Counted from the stretch's first letter, positions 53,401-64,000 are shown. The stretch is DNA of 64,000 nucleotides from Limonium bicolor (GCA_023374045.1 CM041780.1:173605339-173669338), one strand, 5' to 3'. The notes: generated from the letters alone by a model not told the origin. Made by a program: numbers and translations.

Positions 53401-56151
53401 TTGTATTATAAATTTTGGGTGTATTAAAAATAGCTACAAGTATTTAAATGACTAGTTTATAAAGTTATGTGGCTAAAATATAAATTTTGAAAAGTGTAGG
53501 GTACAAATTATAATTGCCGAGAGTATAAGGAGTTATTTGGTAAATTTATGTTATAATATAAGGTAGGAATTAATGTTATGAATTTTGGTGAATTTAAATA
53601 AGTGGTTAAGTATTAAAATAACATTTTATAAAGTTTGGGGCTATTTGGTAAATTATGGAAAGTTTGGGTTAAAACCGAAACTTATGTGATTTTATGGGTA
53701 TATTAAAGTATTAATTATGAAATTAAGTCTTGGTCAAAGTGTTGACCAACAAAAATCTTGGGTTAAATGATTTATGACATAAAATATTAAGTTTATAAAA
53801 GTTATGGGGTGAATATATAATTTATAGGAATTATTATGTAAAACCGAATTGGACAAGGGGTGGAAATGTAATTTATAAAGTATATGGGCCTTTCGGTTAT
53901 TTAAGAAAATTAAATATTAAAACTATAGTTATAAGTTAATATGTAACTTTATAAAGTTTTGTGGTTAAATTGTGATATAAGGGAATTACATGTTAAGACC
54001 GAAATAAATGTGGTCATTTGGTAATTTATAAAAACTAATATACATTGTTTTGCAATTTCCGAAAGTTAATGTGGATATTAATGAATTATAAAAGTTATAA
54101 GGTTATTTGGCAATTTATAAAAATATAAGGGTTGTCTCGGTAATTAAGGAAATTAAATAATAAAACTATGGGTTATAAGTGGATATGTAACTTACATAAA
54201 AGTTTTGGGGTTAAAATATAATTATGGGAAGTATATATGGAAACCAAAAATTTAAGAGATTATTTAGTAATTTATAAAAGATGGAGTATGTGAATTGTAA
54301 ATACCAAAAGATATATATGATTATTTGGTAATTTACAAAAGTTAAGATGTCCAAAATATAAACACCGATTATAAGGTTCGTTTGGTAATTTAATAAAGAA
54401 AGGAATTAAAGTTAAGTAATGTGATGTATTTATGAGGAATCTCTAAGGTTTATACCCTCCATTGTGGTTATGATAAGAATAACCCCCCCGAATAAAATGT
54501 CGCGTTTCTGAGATCCTTCTGGATCTCCTTCCGGTGACCCAATTTCTCTTGGTCTATGGCCTAAGAGGCCCTATTATGGATATATAATTAAAGGGATGAA
54601 GCCCTATCATAATATGGGATTCATTTCCCCTGTGGGAATCACATAAAATAATGAACTGCTGAACTACCAGGAACCACTGATAAATAACAGGGGAAATAAA
54701 GAACATACAGATTTAGTATATACAAGCGTTTGTTCTACAGTGACGTACTGTAATATTTAGTGAACAATTGTATTAATATTACCCGGTATTGCGTGTTTAT
54801 ATAACAGCGTACGGGAAGGAACTACTGAACAGGAATTTGTCAAGCTAGCAGTTACTTGGTGAACGGTATGTTAATTGTGTGGTCTGAATGTCCTAAGGAT
54901 TTTCCTAAGGTCCAGACATTGTGTGTTAATTGTTTAAGAACGATATCTGTGATTTTATGTATATGATATGTATATTGTATTGCTCAACATTTGTTGCGTT
55001 GTATTTTTTTACGCGAACGTCTTATGACTGGAAGTTTATACATCTAAACTGGAACAAGACTAACTGACCTTTAGGTATTATTGAACCTAACTGATGGTCA
55101 ACTGTTATAGTCCTAACTCAAGGATTGGTTTATTGTATCATTGACTAAAGGGCTAACTTATAAAGAGAGGAATCCAGACTGTTTCGACTTTCTGGTTGCG
55201 CATCGTGATCACTACGAGAGACTTCAATGGGGAGTCACTCAAGGGAATCCATTGTCCACATTCGACGATGGCGGAGGGCACTGCCGTTGGTGCACAGGTT
55301 CGACCGGATCGGTCAATATATTATCCAGGGCCATAAGGTCAGCTGGTAACGGTTCCATTGGAACCCCTGGGACTATCATCCATTAATAAGTTATTAAGGG
55401 TTGTCTTATCATGACGCTTGAGGTGGAAGTTAATTGGAAAAGGTTAAGTGATTGGTTTAAAGGATAAGGGCCAGGTGCCCAACTAACAAGTACAGTTAAT
55501 ACGCGTATCTTGTTGAATTACTGATGTGTGATTATTGGTTATTATTATTGATATAAGGTTATGGGTTATTGCTATGGATTATTGATGTGTGGTTATTGGT
55601 GTTGTGTACTATTGTACATTGATGTTTACATGTGAGTTGTATGTGATTGTTGAATGTTTACAGTTATTACTGTTGTTTATTGTAAACCGGTATTTCATGT
55701 AAAGAATCTAATATCAAGATGGCTAAAACGACTTCAAGAAACTAGATGATTTAAGACTACATTTAGCATACCAGCATTTCGATTGCCGAGCCCTTCAATG
55801 GGCCAAACATTCCAGGTTATTGAAGAAGACTCAAGCCGGAGTGCGGGACACGGGGGTAGCTGATGTATTTTCAACAAACACCTTTGGTTTTATTTTGTAT
55901 TGTATTAAGAAGGTTGTTGTATTCAGTTAGTTGCTCATTTAGTTGGATTTGGTTTGTAATAATTAGAGTGCTCAGTATCTATTCATCACAGCGTGAGGAG
56001 TTGTATTGTTGGAAAGAGTAAGGATGCCTTGTTACTCACAAGGGTGAGTAACGGCGTGTAACACCAAGGTAGATAGTTTTATTTTCCGCTGCGAATTGTT
56101 ATTTATTATGTGACGTTATTACAGGTTTAGGATTTGGGGTGTTACACTTCA
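50474..56151 (+). mobile_element. Solo LTR of a related Tekay-like family
   Basis: 50479-56146 (5668 bp) starts TGAAATACCCCTAACATTAA and ends GGGGTGTTACA, flanked by CTTCA (50474-50478 and 56147-56151). It aligns with the flanking LTR but with clear divergence and unique segments, so it belongs to a sister family or older subfamily. No internal region is present, so the copy has recombined to a solo LTR after inserting in the 3' LTR of the larger element. Confidence 0.92.
55060..55386 (+). other. Conserved LTR block with short open frame (copy 3, solo LTR)
   Basis: Third copy of the block seen at 32405 and 49798. Over about 285 bp I count only a handful of base changes from copy 1, while nearby parts of this LTR are far more diverged. 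The frame stays open (81 residues from MTKGLTYKER). Confidence 0.45.
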
Positions 56152-56514
56152 ATGGGCAAAACATTTCAGGTTACTGAAGAAGACTCAAGCCGGAGTGCGG
56201 GGAACAGGGTAGCTGCTGTGTTTTTAAACACTCTTATGTTTTATTTGGTACTGTAATAAAGAGTTTGTTGTATTCAGTTAGTTGCTCATTTAGTTTGGAT
56301 TTGGTCTGTAATAATTAGAGTGCTCAGTATCTGTTCATCACAGCGTGAGGAGGTAAGGTTGTTGGATGAAGTAAGAATGCCTTGTTAGTCACAAAGGTGA
56401 GTAACGGCGTGTAACACCAAGGTTAGATAGTTTTTATTTTCCGCTGCGACATTATTTATTTTGCTACGACTTGCGACGTTTTTAATAAGTTAGGATTAGG
56501 GGTGTTACACTCAT

Positions 56515-57400
56515 TTATGTTGGTTACCAATGGCGTGTCTACTTTCTTTTTCTAGAAATTTTCACAAGGAAGCACCCCTTTGAAATCCCTAGATGAGAAG
56601 ACAAAAGATCCCCTAAGCACTAAAATTCACCCAAAATAAGGTCATAAGGTTGCACCGCATTTAAATGCTCCTCTCATAGATTTTTTTGAAATTTTTTATG
56701 AAGGAATCCAACATTTCATGAGAAAACTTGCTTCATAAAAATGTAACTCCTAAATGGAAGCAACCAGATAATCATAAGAAGTTTGGAAGTGCACAAAAAG
56801 AAAAGGTCGGTTCCCCCACACTTGAATGGGACAATGTCCTCATTGTTCAACAATAAAATTAGGGAGAATAAATAAGACTTTTTCGAAGCATGAAACATAG
56901 AGCTGGAAAAAGTATAATGCATTGTATGAAAGTTAATGGGTTAAAGAACTAGTACTCTCCCTTGATATGGTTTGAGTTGTTGGCGGGGTTCCCTCACAAT
57001 TACTAGTGTCTGGGGTCGTTGAAGCGCTAGCTTCGACAGTGAGAGCCAAAGATCCTAGGAAGGATTCGCAAGAGTTGCTTTTGAATTGTTCCTAACTCAT
57101 CCTTGGGTGTATTTGTTCCTAATTGTATATATCTACAATGCACAACAAAAAAAGAACTAGACACAAAAGTGATTCCAAAGAATACACAAAAGCCTATAGT
57201 TAGATCTCAAGAGTGGACTCATGAATGAGTCCAATATCATAAAGGGTTCAAAGGTACATAATAGAAATAGAAAGCTTAAATAGAGTAATTGAAAGCAAAA
57301 ATTAAGGAAGTTCAAATGACCAAAAAACATAACAGTATCCAAAAATAAACAAAAGTTTCGGAGATAGAACTTCAACACACCCTACACCATGAAGGAGCTA
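56515..57400 (-). other. Outer element internal non-coding region
   Basis: Resumes the outer element after the nested Gypsy. AT-rich. It contains CCCCCACACTTGAATGGGAC near 56813 followed by an ACAATGTCCTCATTGTTC palindrome. No coding frame recognised. Confidence 0.45.
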
Positions 57401-58756
57401 CTAGGAAGGTGGTCCACCACGCTTGACCCGCTCGCGCAGCTCCTGAAGATGGGCCTTCACTTGGCGCCGATGTTCCTCAACCAGACGCTGATACTCGTCA
57501 ACGCGCTGCTGATAGACCTTGAATTCCTCACGCGAGACCGTGACAGGTGGCAGTGCAGGTAGTGCGGGAAAAGGAGCAGCTGTAGTGGACTGGGTAGACC
57601 GGGAAGAAGGGCACAAGGATGACTTCGCGCTATGAGCTGGTTGAACCATCTCCTAACCATCTGTAGTGTGTCTAAAACCTATTCACTGGAGGGCATTTGG
57701 GCCGATGAAGGTCATGGGAGGACTAGGTACCCCCCCCTCTATGTCGACCCATGCTTCAATGAACTGGGAATGGAGGAAGTAGGGGTAACCCAGAAGCTAG
57801 GTGGCCTTCTTCCCAACCAAGAGGCGTAGATGGTTGAACATGAGACCGGAGAGAGAGAACGAAGAGTTAGAATCTGGGGGCGATATTGTTCATGAGGAAA
57901 CAGTCCATGGAATTCAGGTCCTTGCTGTCCAGTGGCAGGATATTATGGCGGATCAAGGCGAAGGTGACTCACTGACCGACATACTGGAGCATATTTGGGG
58001 TCATGGTGACCCGGGATTCGGTTCCCGATTGGTTCTTCTTTCATCTTATGGTCGGGAGATCATCGAGGAACAAGCATCGGTGGCTCTGAAGGCATTCATT
58101 GAAGATGTAGGAAGTGTACTCATAGACCTCCAAGAGACGATCCAAGAACTCGATGAAGGTCTCTTTTATTTCAAAAGTCGGCCTCCAACACACGAGGTGA
58201 TCTTGGTGCTCCACTCCTTCGTCGTATTTGTGTAGAACTGGCGGATGAGCTCGGGGTAGAACTCACCACCCAAAGTCAATAGGAATCTCCAACCCAAAGA
58301 GTCGAAGATCAGCCGAAGGTGGAGGTCTTGAATGATGGACTTATCCACTCGGTGCTCCTAAACTATTTCTTTTCTTGGCGCATTGTGAAACCATTGTTTT
58401 GCCTCTTCGTTGATGAAGAGGCCGTCGATTAGTCTTGTTCTAATGGGAGGAAGTGCAAGGGTGCGGCAAAAAGAAGCGGCTGCTTTCCCCTTGTCGGTGA
58501 AGGGTGAGGATCCATTTTCTAAAACAAAAACAAGACAAACAAACACAATAATAAAAACAAACACAAAACAAAAAGGAGAGTCAAATAAAGATAAGGAAAG
58601 AAAGATGAAAAGGATGGTGATAAAAATATACATAAAGCGCAGGTGAAAGACAAAGATATAAAGCTCCCCAATTTTTTTTGGCATGATCTCCTCCATTTTC
58701 TTTATTTTCATGGTTATAAGGACCTCCACAATTTCATGAGAGAGTACATCATTCAA
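57401..58756 (-). pseudogene. Decayed putative-plant-transposon-protein ORF of the outer element
   Basis: Minus-strand segments share one main frame but are broken by stops and shifts. The first part (RTLALPPIRTRLIDGLF, then a TAG at about 58358) continues into SIIQDLHLRLIFDSLGWRFL, TLGGEFYPELIRQFY and TKITSCVGGRLLK. This wording matches the domain called putative plant transposon protein, found in many plant retroelements with unknown function. Another frame continues KETFIEFLDRLLEV, and later ALIRHNILPLDSKD. The C-terminal part (57401-57649) is charged and probably coiled-coil (VDEYQRLVEEHRRQVKAHLQ). Function unknown. Confidence 0.6.
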
Positions 58757-59409
58757 GTTTCACCCAACTCACATGCAGTTAAGGATAAGGTAATTCACTT
58801 AAGGTGCTAACTCACTAAGTTTGGTCGCTAACACAAATCACCATTCAAATCAACTAAATGCACTATCCTAGGTCACTTAACTATCACTAAGGCTCACTAA
58901 CCATTTAGCAACAACCATGAATCAATAGCATCAAGTTAAACAATATTTATTAATGCTAAACAACACACAATGCAATATAGATCATTAGTCCCAAAATTAT
59001 GCTAAAATCGCCACATTGCCACAAGTCATAACCTAATTTTCACATACTAACCCTAAATTGATCTATTAAAAGTATTCCCATCATCAATTTTTTCAAATAT
59101 CAGAAATTGTACCCTAGGCCCCATTTAGTTCGAACATATTCTTGCCCAAAGTGTACCTTTTGTAAAAACTCTAAATTTGACAAATTAAGGTTAGATATCT
59201 ATACCTTATAGTATAGAAGGAATAAGACAAAGATCTTGACAGATTGGGACAAGATTCGAAGAATTTTGGAATTGGGGAAAAGTGTGACTTTAGGGATTTA
59301 GGGGTGAGATCGGGGAGGTTGCTAGCTGTGGCTACCGACACTGGTTTCGGGGATGTGCGCGCGGCGTTGAAGACCGGCGGTAATGTCGAAGTTTAGCAGG
59401 TGATGCGTC
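58757..59409 (-). other. Outer element non-coding region
   Basis: AT-rich sequence with runs of ACTCACTAAG-like text and no open frame with a domain. The stretch about 59290-59400 is GC-richer (GCGCGCGGCG near 59358) with no feature recognised. Confidence 0.35.
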
Positions 59410-59997
59410 GGTATTGGAGATAATATTGCCTTTACATTGCTAGTCAATATTTTGGAAGAATATATTTATTGTTACAAAAAATCTAGGAGAATATTTGATT
59501 CTATTGGAGATAATATTGTGTTTACATTGCTAGTCAATATTCTAGGAGAATATTTTTGACTTGTTAGAGAAAATCTAGGAGAATATTTAATTCTTGTAAC
59601 CACTTTTGTCTTTAGCATTTGCCACTTGCATAGTATAAAAGGCCGGTAGGGTTGTAACATTGATACACTATTGAATACAAAGAGAGTTTAGAGAAGTTTA
59701 CACAAAAAGGTCCAACGTTTACAGTTTAGTTCTATACAAAATCCAATATGGTATCGGAGCACAGGAAACGAGTCTTGCACTGAGGTCCTTCAATGGCGGA
59801 TAACGCTGGCAAAGCCAAAAAGACGCAATAACACCCTCCACAGCAACCGGGACTTCAATCAACATCAACGACCCCATATACGTCCATGCCGCAGAAAATC
59901 CAGGATTAAATATTGTTCTGAAATTCAATGGAACAGGATTTCTTGGATGGAAATTCGGCGTAAGCTTTGCCCTCACAAAAGTGGGTCTCGTGAGGGC
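59410..59997 (+). mobile_element. Truncated Copia fragment: LTR end, primer site and gag start
   Basis: Plus strand. LTR-like sequence with a duplicated segment of about 105 bp (TTGGAGATAATATTG at about 59415 and 59505), a TATA-like AGTATAAAAGG near 59633, and CAAAATCCAATA followed by TGGTATCGGAGCA (59749-59761), a tRNA-Met primer site with one change. Just inside is ATGGCGGATAACGC (59793), a gag start that soon meets a stop. In another frame, NPGLNIVLKFNGTGFLGWKF resembles the Copia Gag N-terminus. It ends abruptly at about 59997; no pol or second LTR is present. Confidence 0.65.
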
Positions 59998-60427
59998 CTA
60001 CACAAATTGCACACCTCCATGAAGCTGAAGGGAAGCATAGGATGAAGAAGCTATAGACTTGGCTGTTTCTTTTTGTGCTATAGCAAGCTTCTCCACCATA
60101 TTAGTGAGAGAGGATAGTTGAGCTGCAAGATGGTAGGTGGGCTCTACATGAAAGAGACCCACCACTCTTGGAGTTCTTCCCTTAGGCATATACCATTGCC
60201 TTGTGTTACTAGTCATCACCTCTAGGGATTGGTCATCCAAACCGTGGTGGGAGGAATTTTTTCAACATGTCCTTGAATCGATCCCAAGCATCATACAATG
60301 TCTCCCCCGGTTCTTGGAAAAATGTGTTGATCTCTTCAATCAATTGCCTCGTTCTACTCGTGGGGTAGTACTTGGCAAGGAATTTTTGAGCCATTTATGC
60401 TCAGGTGTGGACTGGCCTTGAGGGTAG
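59998..60427 (-). pseudogene. Outer element Gag, C-terminal half
   Basis: The minus strand encodes RTRQLIEEINTFFQEPGETL, then AWDRFKDMLKKF, the conserved plant Gypsy (Tat/Athila-type) capsid segment. The 80-residue open frame 59998-60240 follows (MTSNTRQW, VGLFHVEPTYHLAAQLSSLT), the usual Gag linker. A frameshift or stop lies between the two. The N-terminal half lies beyond a CACTA-like insertion at 61875-62221. Confidence 0.7.
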
Positions 60428-61871
60428 CACTAAAAAAATAAGTCTATTTCAGTGGTTGTTTTGGGCCTATATCGGTGGTTCTGAACCGCCGAAATTAGGT
60501 GCACCGAGATAAGTGTGCAACCCTATGTCGGTGGTTGAACAACCACCGAAATAGAGTACCTATTTCAGCGGTTCCTACCTAGCAACTGCCGAGATAGGCG
60601 TCCATTAGAACAAAAAAAACACCTATTTTGGCGGTTCCTAATTAACACCCGCCGAAATAGGTGTAGTTTTTTTCAAAAAAATAATAATTCATTTTCTGCC
60701 CTACCTTCAAACTCGGGAGCAAGATGCAACAGTTCTAGTGATTCGTCTCTGTAAAGGCGCAGAAACAACATGAGAATGAATAGAGGCGCATTGATAAAGT
60801 TTGCAACCTTAATCGATTCTTGACATTCAGAGCTTAAGCTCGTGTTTCAGAAAGGCAAACAAAAGAAAAACCAGTACATAAACTAGTCCAATGCACAAAC
60901 CAGTACAATACACAAACCAGTACACAAAAATTGTGATCGCAAACCAAAGCAAACCAGTACACATACCAGCACACACAAACCAGAGTACACAAATATTCTG
61001 ATCACAAACCAAATGAGTACACAAACGAGTACACACACCAGCACACAAACAAGTACAGAAACCAGTACACAAACTGGAGTGAATATTCCGACCTCAAAAT
61101 TGTAGTGGTTGAAGAGATTGTAAAGGCACAGAGCATGTTCCTTGTTCGCCTGTTAGGGTTGCAAAATTACTGTAAGAGGTGCAGAGCATGAAAAGAGTCG
61201 CGTAGAGCATGTTCCTTGTTCTCCAGTAGCAAAAATACCTTCAGTGAAGAGAATGAAGAGAGGAAGATGCAGCAGGCACAAAGAAGAGAATGAAATGGCA
61301 CAAGCATGTGTGTTTCTTGTTCGCCAGAGCGAAAAAGATAAGTCCGAGTATATTACTGGTTCGGAATGAACTGCTTCTTCAGCCCGGTCTTCAATCTGGT
61401 GAGCAAGATGCATCTGTTCGACGACACATACATAAGAAGAGAATGAAGGTTGAGGCGTACATCTTAGGGTACACATTTACATGAGTGAAGAGAATGAGAG
61501 AGAGAGAGAGAGATGAAGAGTCAGAAAAAAGAAGGAGAAGGCACGGTTTTTAAAAAATTTCATCCAAAAAAACCGTAAAAACAACCTATTTTGGCGGTTC
61601 TTAGATAGGATCCGCCGAAATAGGGCCCCCAAAACTTTGTGTCTAAAAAAAGAAACCTATTTCGGCGGTTGTTAGCTAGGAACCGCCGAAATAGGTGTCT
61701 TTTTTTATACACAAAATTTTTGATGACCCTATTTCGGCGGTTCCTAGCTAACAACCACCAAAATAGGTGTCTTTTTTTATAAATAGAAGTTTTCAGGACT
61801 CTATTTTGGTGGTTGTATGAACAAACACTGAAATAAGGGCGCCGAAATAGGTCTTTATTGTACTAGTGATA
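60428..61871. mobile_element. CACTA-like non-autonomous element (CACTA-3) in the outer gag
   Basis: The left end CACTAAAAAAATAAGTCTAT and the inverted right end CACTAGTACAATAAAGACCT are similar. Just inside, both ends carry many copies of TTTCGGCGGTTCCTAGCTAG-like palindromes and their inverse. Gag resumes exactly on the far side: TAG precedes the element (60425-60427) and TAG follows at 61872-61874, but three extra bases (ATA) separate the right CACTA end from it, so the 3-bp duplication is imperfect. No transposase frame. Confidence 0.7.
60860..61080. repeat. Minisatellite of CAAACCAGTACA units
   Basis: About 15 irregular copies of a 12-14 bp unit (CAAACCAGTACA and variants such as CAAACGAGTACA, CACCAGCACA) in the middle of CACTA-3. 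The short minus-strand open frame across it (MCTGFCTCLC-like) is a repeat translation, not a gene. Confidence 0.75.
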
Positions 61872-61874
61872 TAG

Positions 61875-62221
61875 ACTCTCCTATACCACTTCAATGCAGC
61901 GTCTGATGATGAATGAGGGAAGAGCTGAAAATGTATTCTCTCATTGACCCTACCATTCTTGCCAAAGGAGTTACAAAAATCTAGGAAGAGACTTAGGTGG
62001 TTGGGAGGCTCATCGGGATTTGCTCCACTGAATTACCCTAAGTCCTGGACAGCTGTGATGAAATGTGTTTTGAAAACCTATTGTCCGGCCTCTTCGGGTG
62101 TTAACTCCGGAAGGACAATCGCTGAAGGTCTCCCTTTAGTGTCCGGCTGGTTGTAGTCTTTGAGTACTCATTGTCGTGGGTTCCCGTTGTCTTCTATTAC
62201 CGGTGGTTCTTGCTCAGCCAT
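61875..62221 (-). pseudogene. Outer element Gag, N-terminal half
   Basis: Starts at the ATG 62219-62221 (MAEQEPPVIEDNGNPRQ), followed by stops and then GANPDEPPNHLSLFLDFCNS, RVNERIHFQLFPHS and AALKWYRR, the standard order of plant Tat/Athila-type Gag N-terminal capsid. It runs into CACTA-3 at 61871. At least three in-frame stops. Confidence 0.75.
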
Positions 62222-62505
62222 GGTAGGATTTTTCAAGGTTCTAATGGCTCTCAGCAAGTAATGCTTGAGTTCAGGTCTTGGACTAACAAGTGGAGATCCT
62301 TACTTTGGCTCGAAGTGTTTGGCATACACTGAGAAAAAAAAGGGTACCTAGACAACACTAGAAATAATTACACTAAAGTATTAGAAAAGATGAATATAGA
62401 GAAAGACAACTAAACACAACAATAACTAAGCAATAAATAAAATAATAAAATAAAGACAACACAAAACCAAAATACCAAAACTAGGGAAATGATATAAACT
62501 ATCAA
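62222..62505 (-). other. Outer element 5' leader
   Basis: Non-coding, A-rich on the plus strand, between the primer-binding site and the gag start. No feature beyond that. Confidence 0.5.
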
Positions 62506-62506
62506 T

Positions 62507-62524
62507 TCCCCGGCAACGGCGCCA
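62507..62524 (-). other. Primer-binding site of the outer element (tRNA-Asp)
   Basis: The minus strand reads TGGCGCCGTTGCCGGGGA, the complement of the 3' end of plant tRNA-Asp, six bases inside the LTR. This fixes the orientation of the whole 26-64 kb outer element. Confidence 0.92.
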
Positions 62525-62530
62525 CAAAAT

Positions 62531-64000
62531 TGTTAGAGAAATTACTAACATAAGCAGTAAAACCTAGCTACAAAGGGCATGTGTTCCCAATTCGCTGTAA
62601 TAAAACAAGCATCGTATCCACAAGGAAATTGGTTTTTAAATCCCAAGCTTCGGTATCTTAGTAGAGCGCAATAAAAACAATAAATAAGGGTTTAGCCGAA
62701 GGCAAGCTTAGTTGTTTGTAAACAAGGAAAACAATAAAAACCGTAATTAAGTGGTAATTGGAATGGATGGAGAAGTGTTAAGTAAGATCCTTTAGTTTGA
62801 TGATAATAAACCTGGTATGTAATTTAACATGTTTGTTAAGCCTTGAAATTCAGGCAGACAAGCAAAGGAGTGGCTTCGCACGCAAGGTTGCAAGCACACT
62901 CAGTTCACGACATATGCCCAACCAGTCGGGCACCTGTCAGGGAGAGCTCTGATAGAACTTCTAGTGCACACAAGAATTCAAGCACCACACAACCACGTTT
63001 CTCATGCATTAATCAAAAGAGAAGATCAAAATGCATCAGCAAAGTCAACAAACTCACGTAGAAGTTTCACATCTACATAAACAACCAGCACACGACAAGA
63101 ATATAACTCATTAATGTATAAAATAACAAGATAAGTGAAAGGGCTACTTATCAGAACGATTACATAGCCATAATGAAGTCTAAAGGAGCATTTATAAGCA
63201 TTAATGATCCAGAAAAGATCAGCTAAGTTGAGTACACAAGTTGTGCTCGACCAATCGAGAGAGCTGCCACGACGTGTTCAATCACAAGGCGACACGTGTT
63301 CTGACAACTCCAGATCAAGTTGAAGCCTCTCTACAAATCTAGTGTGGTTGTTATGTGAAAGGTCAAAACTGTAATCAACTCCTTGAGTCTAGGAGTTTAT
63401 AGGAAGGTAGCTACATCTTTACTAACCGTATATATACTTGTATTTATGTCATATGAAAGCAAGTCTATACAGAGAGAAAAAGAGAGAGATTATCCGAGTA
63501 AGTGTGAATTAGACTTAAGTGTGTGTAAAGGCTAGAGAGTTAGTGAGCTGGTTAGGACTGGAGTTGCGTGACAACACTTTGTAATGGGTAGACTGATCAG
63601 TCGGGGAGCGGTTAGGGAACCGTAGGCCGGCTGTCAAGAGAGGGTAGAGGACTTTGGGATAAAGTCCTAAAACTATCCCGGGGTCCGTGTGTGGGGCGAG
63701 GGAGATTGAGTGAATTTCTGTTAGTAAATTCTCAATCAAAATGGAGTTTCCATTTAAGTTTATCTCGTGTCTTTCCTTAACCATCAAAGTTTATTAAGTC
63801 AAATATACGTCCACGATCGATCGAGGACGCATCAGGAGCGCTAGCTAGTTTCGAGAAGTACTCTAGGATAGTGAGTATCACCTAAATTGCCCAATTACAC
63901 TCATAAACATGCCTCAAATTAGCTGCCTATTAGAGCTAAAATCATGATTACCCAAATCTTGGACTAATCGATTCTCACCTAATTAATCACACTCCTAAAT
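62531..64000 (-). repeat. 5' LTR of the outer element (cut by the window end)
   Basis: TGTTAGAGAAATTACTAACA onward matches 26375 onward. The match covers 62531-62775 and resumes at 63859-64000, with a solo LTR between. About 390 of the expected 1300 bp are in the window. Confidence 0.88.
62771..63858 (+). mobile_element. Solo LTR nested in the outer 5' LTR
   Basis: About 1078 bp (62776-63853), TGTTAAGTAAGATCC to AGCTAGTTTCG, flanked by AGAAG (62771-62775 and 63854-63858). The uninterrupted target is seen in the other LTR near 26615. The final CG, where CA is expected, could be a point change. A TATA-like CCGTATATATACTTG at about 63427 supports an LTR promoter on the plus strand. The body layout resembles large Copia LTRs, but there is no internal coding sequence to confirm the family. 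Confidence 0.7.

Larger units (their letters stand above)
40467..56509 (+). repeat. 3' LTR of the Tekay-like element, split by two insertions
   Basis: TGAAATACCCCTAACC to GGGGTGTTACA. LTR sequence proper is 40467-44774, 49798-50478 and 56147-56509; after removing the nested DNA and one copy of each duplication it totals about 5344 bp, matching the 5' LTR. The TG..CA ends are intact here. Confidence 0.9.
28070..56514 (+). mobile_element. Tekay-like chromodomain Gypsy retrotransposon carrying an AlkB domain
   Basis: A plus-strand Ty3/Gypsy element flanked by CTCAT (28070-28074 and 56510-56514). The 5' LTR is 28075-33434. Internal gag, AlkB-like domain, protease, reverse transcriptase, RNase H, integrase and a chromodomain-like tail occupy 33435-40466. 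The 3' LTR is 40467-56509 and is inflated by a CACTA element and a solo LTR. Subtracting nested DNA leaves about 17.1 kb. The LTRs net to 5360 and about 5344 bp, long for the superfamily. The pol frame has several stops and a hAT insertion, so this copy is dead. LTR-to-LTR divergence looks like a few per cent by eye. Confidence 0.9.
26375..64000 (-). mobile_element. Large nested Gypsy-type LTR element without polymerase (outer element, partial)
   Basis: The left LTR (26375-27672) and the right LTR (from 62531, running off the window) are in direct repeat, and a tRNA-Asp primer site abuts the right one, so the element reads on the minus strand. Its own sequence is 27673-28074, 56510-59400 or so, 59998-60427 and 61872-62530. 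It encodes a decayed gag and a decayed putative-plant-transposon-protein ORF. I find no protease, reverse transcriptase or integrase, so it looks non-autonomous, in the style of LARD or TR-GAG elements. The LTRs are clearly diverged, making this an old insertion that later collected at least four other elements. Confidence 0.8.

Noticed and set aside
57801..58235. Plus-strand 144-residue open frame
   Set aside because: It lies antisense to the decayed plant-transposon-protein ORF and shows no domain.
58648..58756. Membrane-protein-like N-terminus of the frame at 58358-58756
   Set aside because: The hydrophobic run comes from a low-complexity A/T-rich stretch upstream of the domain-like part, probably non-coding leader.

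Overview
The window looks like repeat-dense nuclear DNA of a flowering plant, probably a eudicot. It is AT-rich, has no compact gene arrangement, and is made almost entirely of plant transposable elements: Copia and Gypsy LTR retrotransposons with tRNA-Met and tRNA-Asp primer sites, CACTA, hAT, Mutator-like and Stowaway elements, and a tRNA-derived SINE. I see no convincing resident single-copy gene, rRNA gene, functional tRNA gene or CRISPR array.

Layout. 1-5.8 kb: small DNA elements (a foldback at 150-418, a long-TIR Mutator-like element at 436-1374, a Stowaway at about 1386-1624), a 178-bp tandem repeat rich in telomere-like CCCTAAA/TTTAGGG hairpins (2573-4215) that surrounds an array of the motif ACGTTTCCAC, and a hAT-like element (5075-5650). 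5783-10991: a very young Copia retrotransposon on the minus strand, with 269-bp LTRs differing at one site. 11.1-18.3 kb: mostly featureless AT-rich DNA with Stowaway pairs, a SINE carrying an 84-bp tandem expansion, and hAT MITEs. 18293-25602: a second, older Copia on the minus strand whose gag was split by a 2.2-kb CACTA element (22725-24885).

26375 to beyond 64000: one large nested complex. The outer element is a minus-strand Gypsy-type retrotransposon with a tRNA-Asp primer site, a 1.3-kb LTR, a decayed gag and a decayed putative-plant-transposon-protein ORF, but no visible polymerase. It landed in an older Gypsy gag fragment. Inside it sits a plus-strand chromodomain-type (Tekay-like) Gypsy element, 28075-56509, with LTRs of about 5.35 kb. 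Its 3' LTR contains a 5.0-kb CACTA element (44775-49797) and a 5.67-kb solo LTR of a related family (50479-56146). Its integrase is split by a 594-bp hAT element (38268-38861). The outer element also took up a Copia 5' fragment, a third CACTA-like element and a solo LTR.

The most notable feature is at 35219-35928. Between gag and protease of the Tekay-like element lies a nearly intact AlkB-type (ALKBH1-like) Fe(II)/2-oxoglutarate dioxygenase domain. Its HxD, distal His and C-terminal Arg motifs are all present and it is broken by only one frameshift. This looks like a host nucleic-acid demethylase captured by an LTR retrotransposon.
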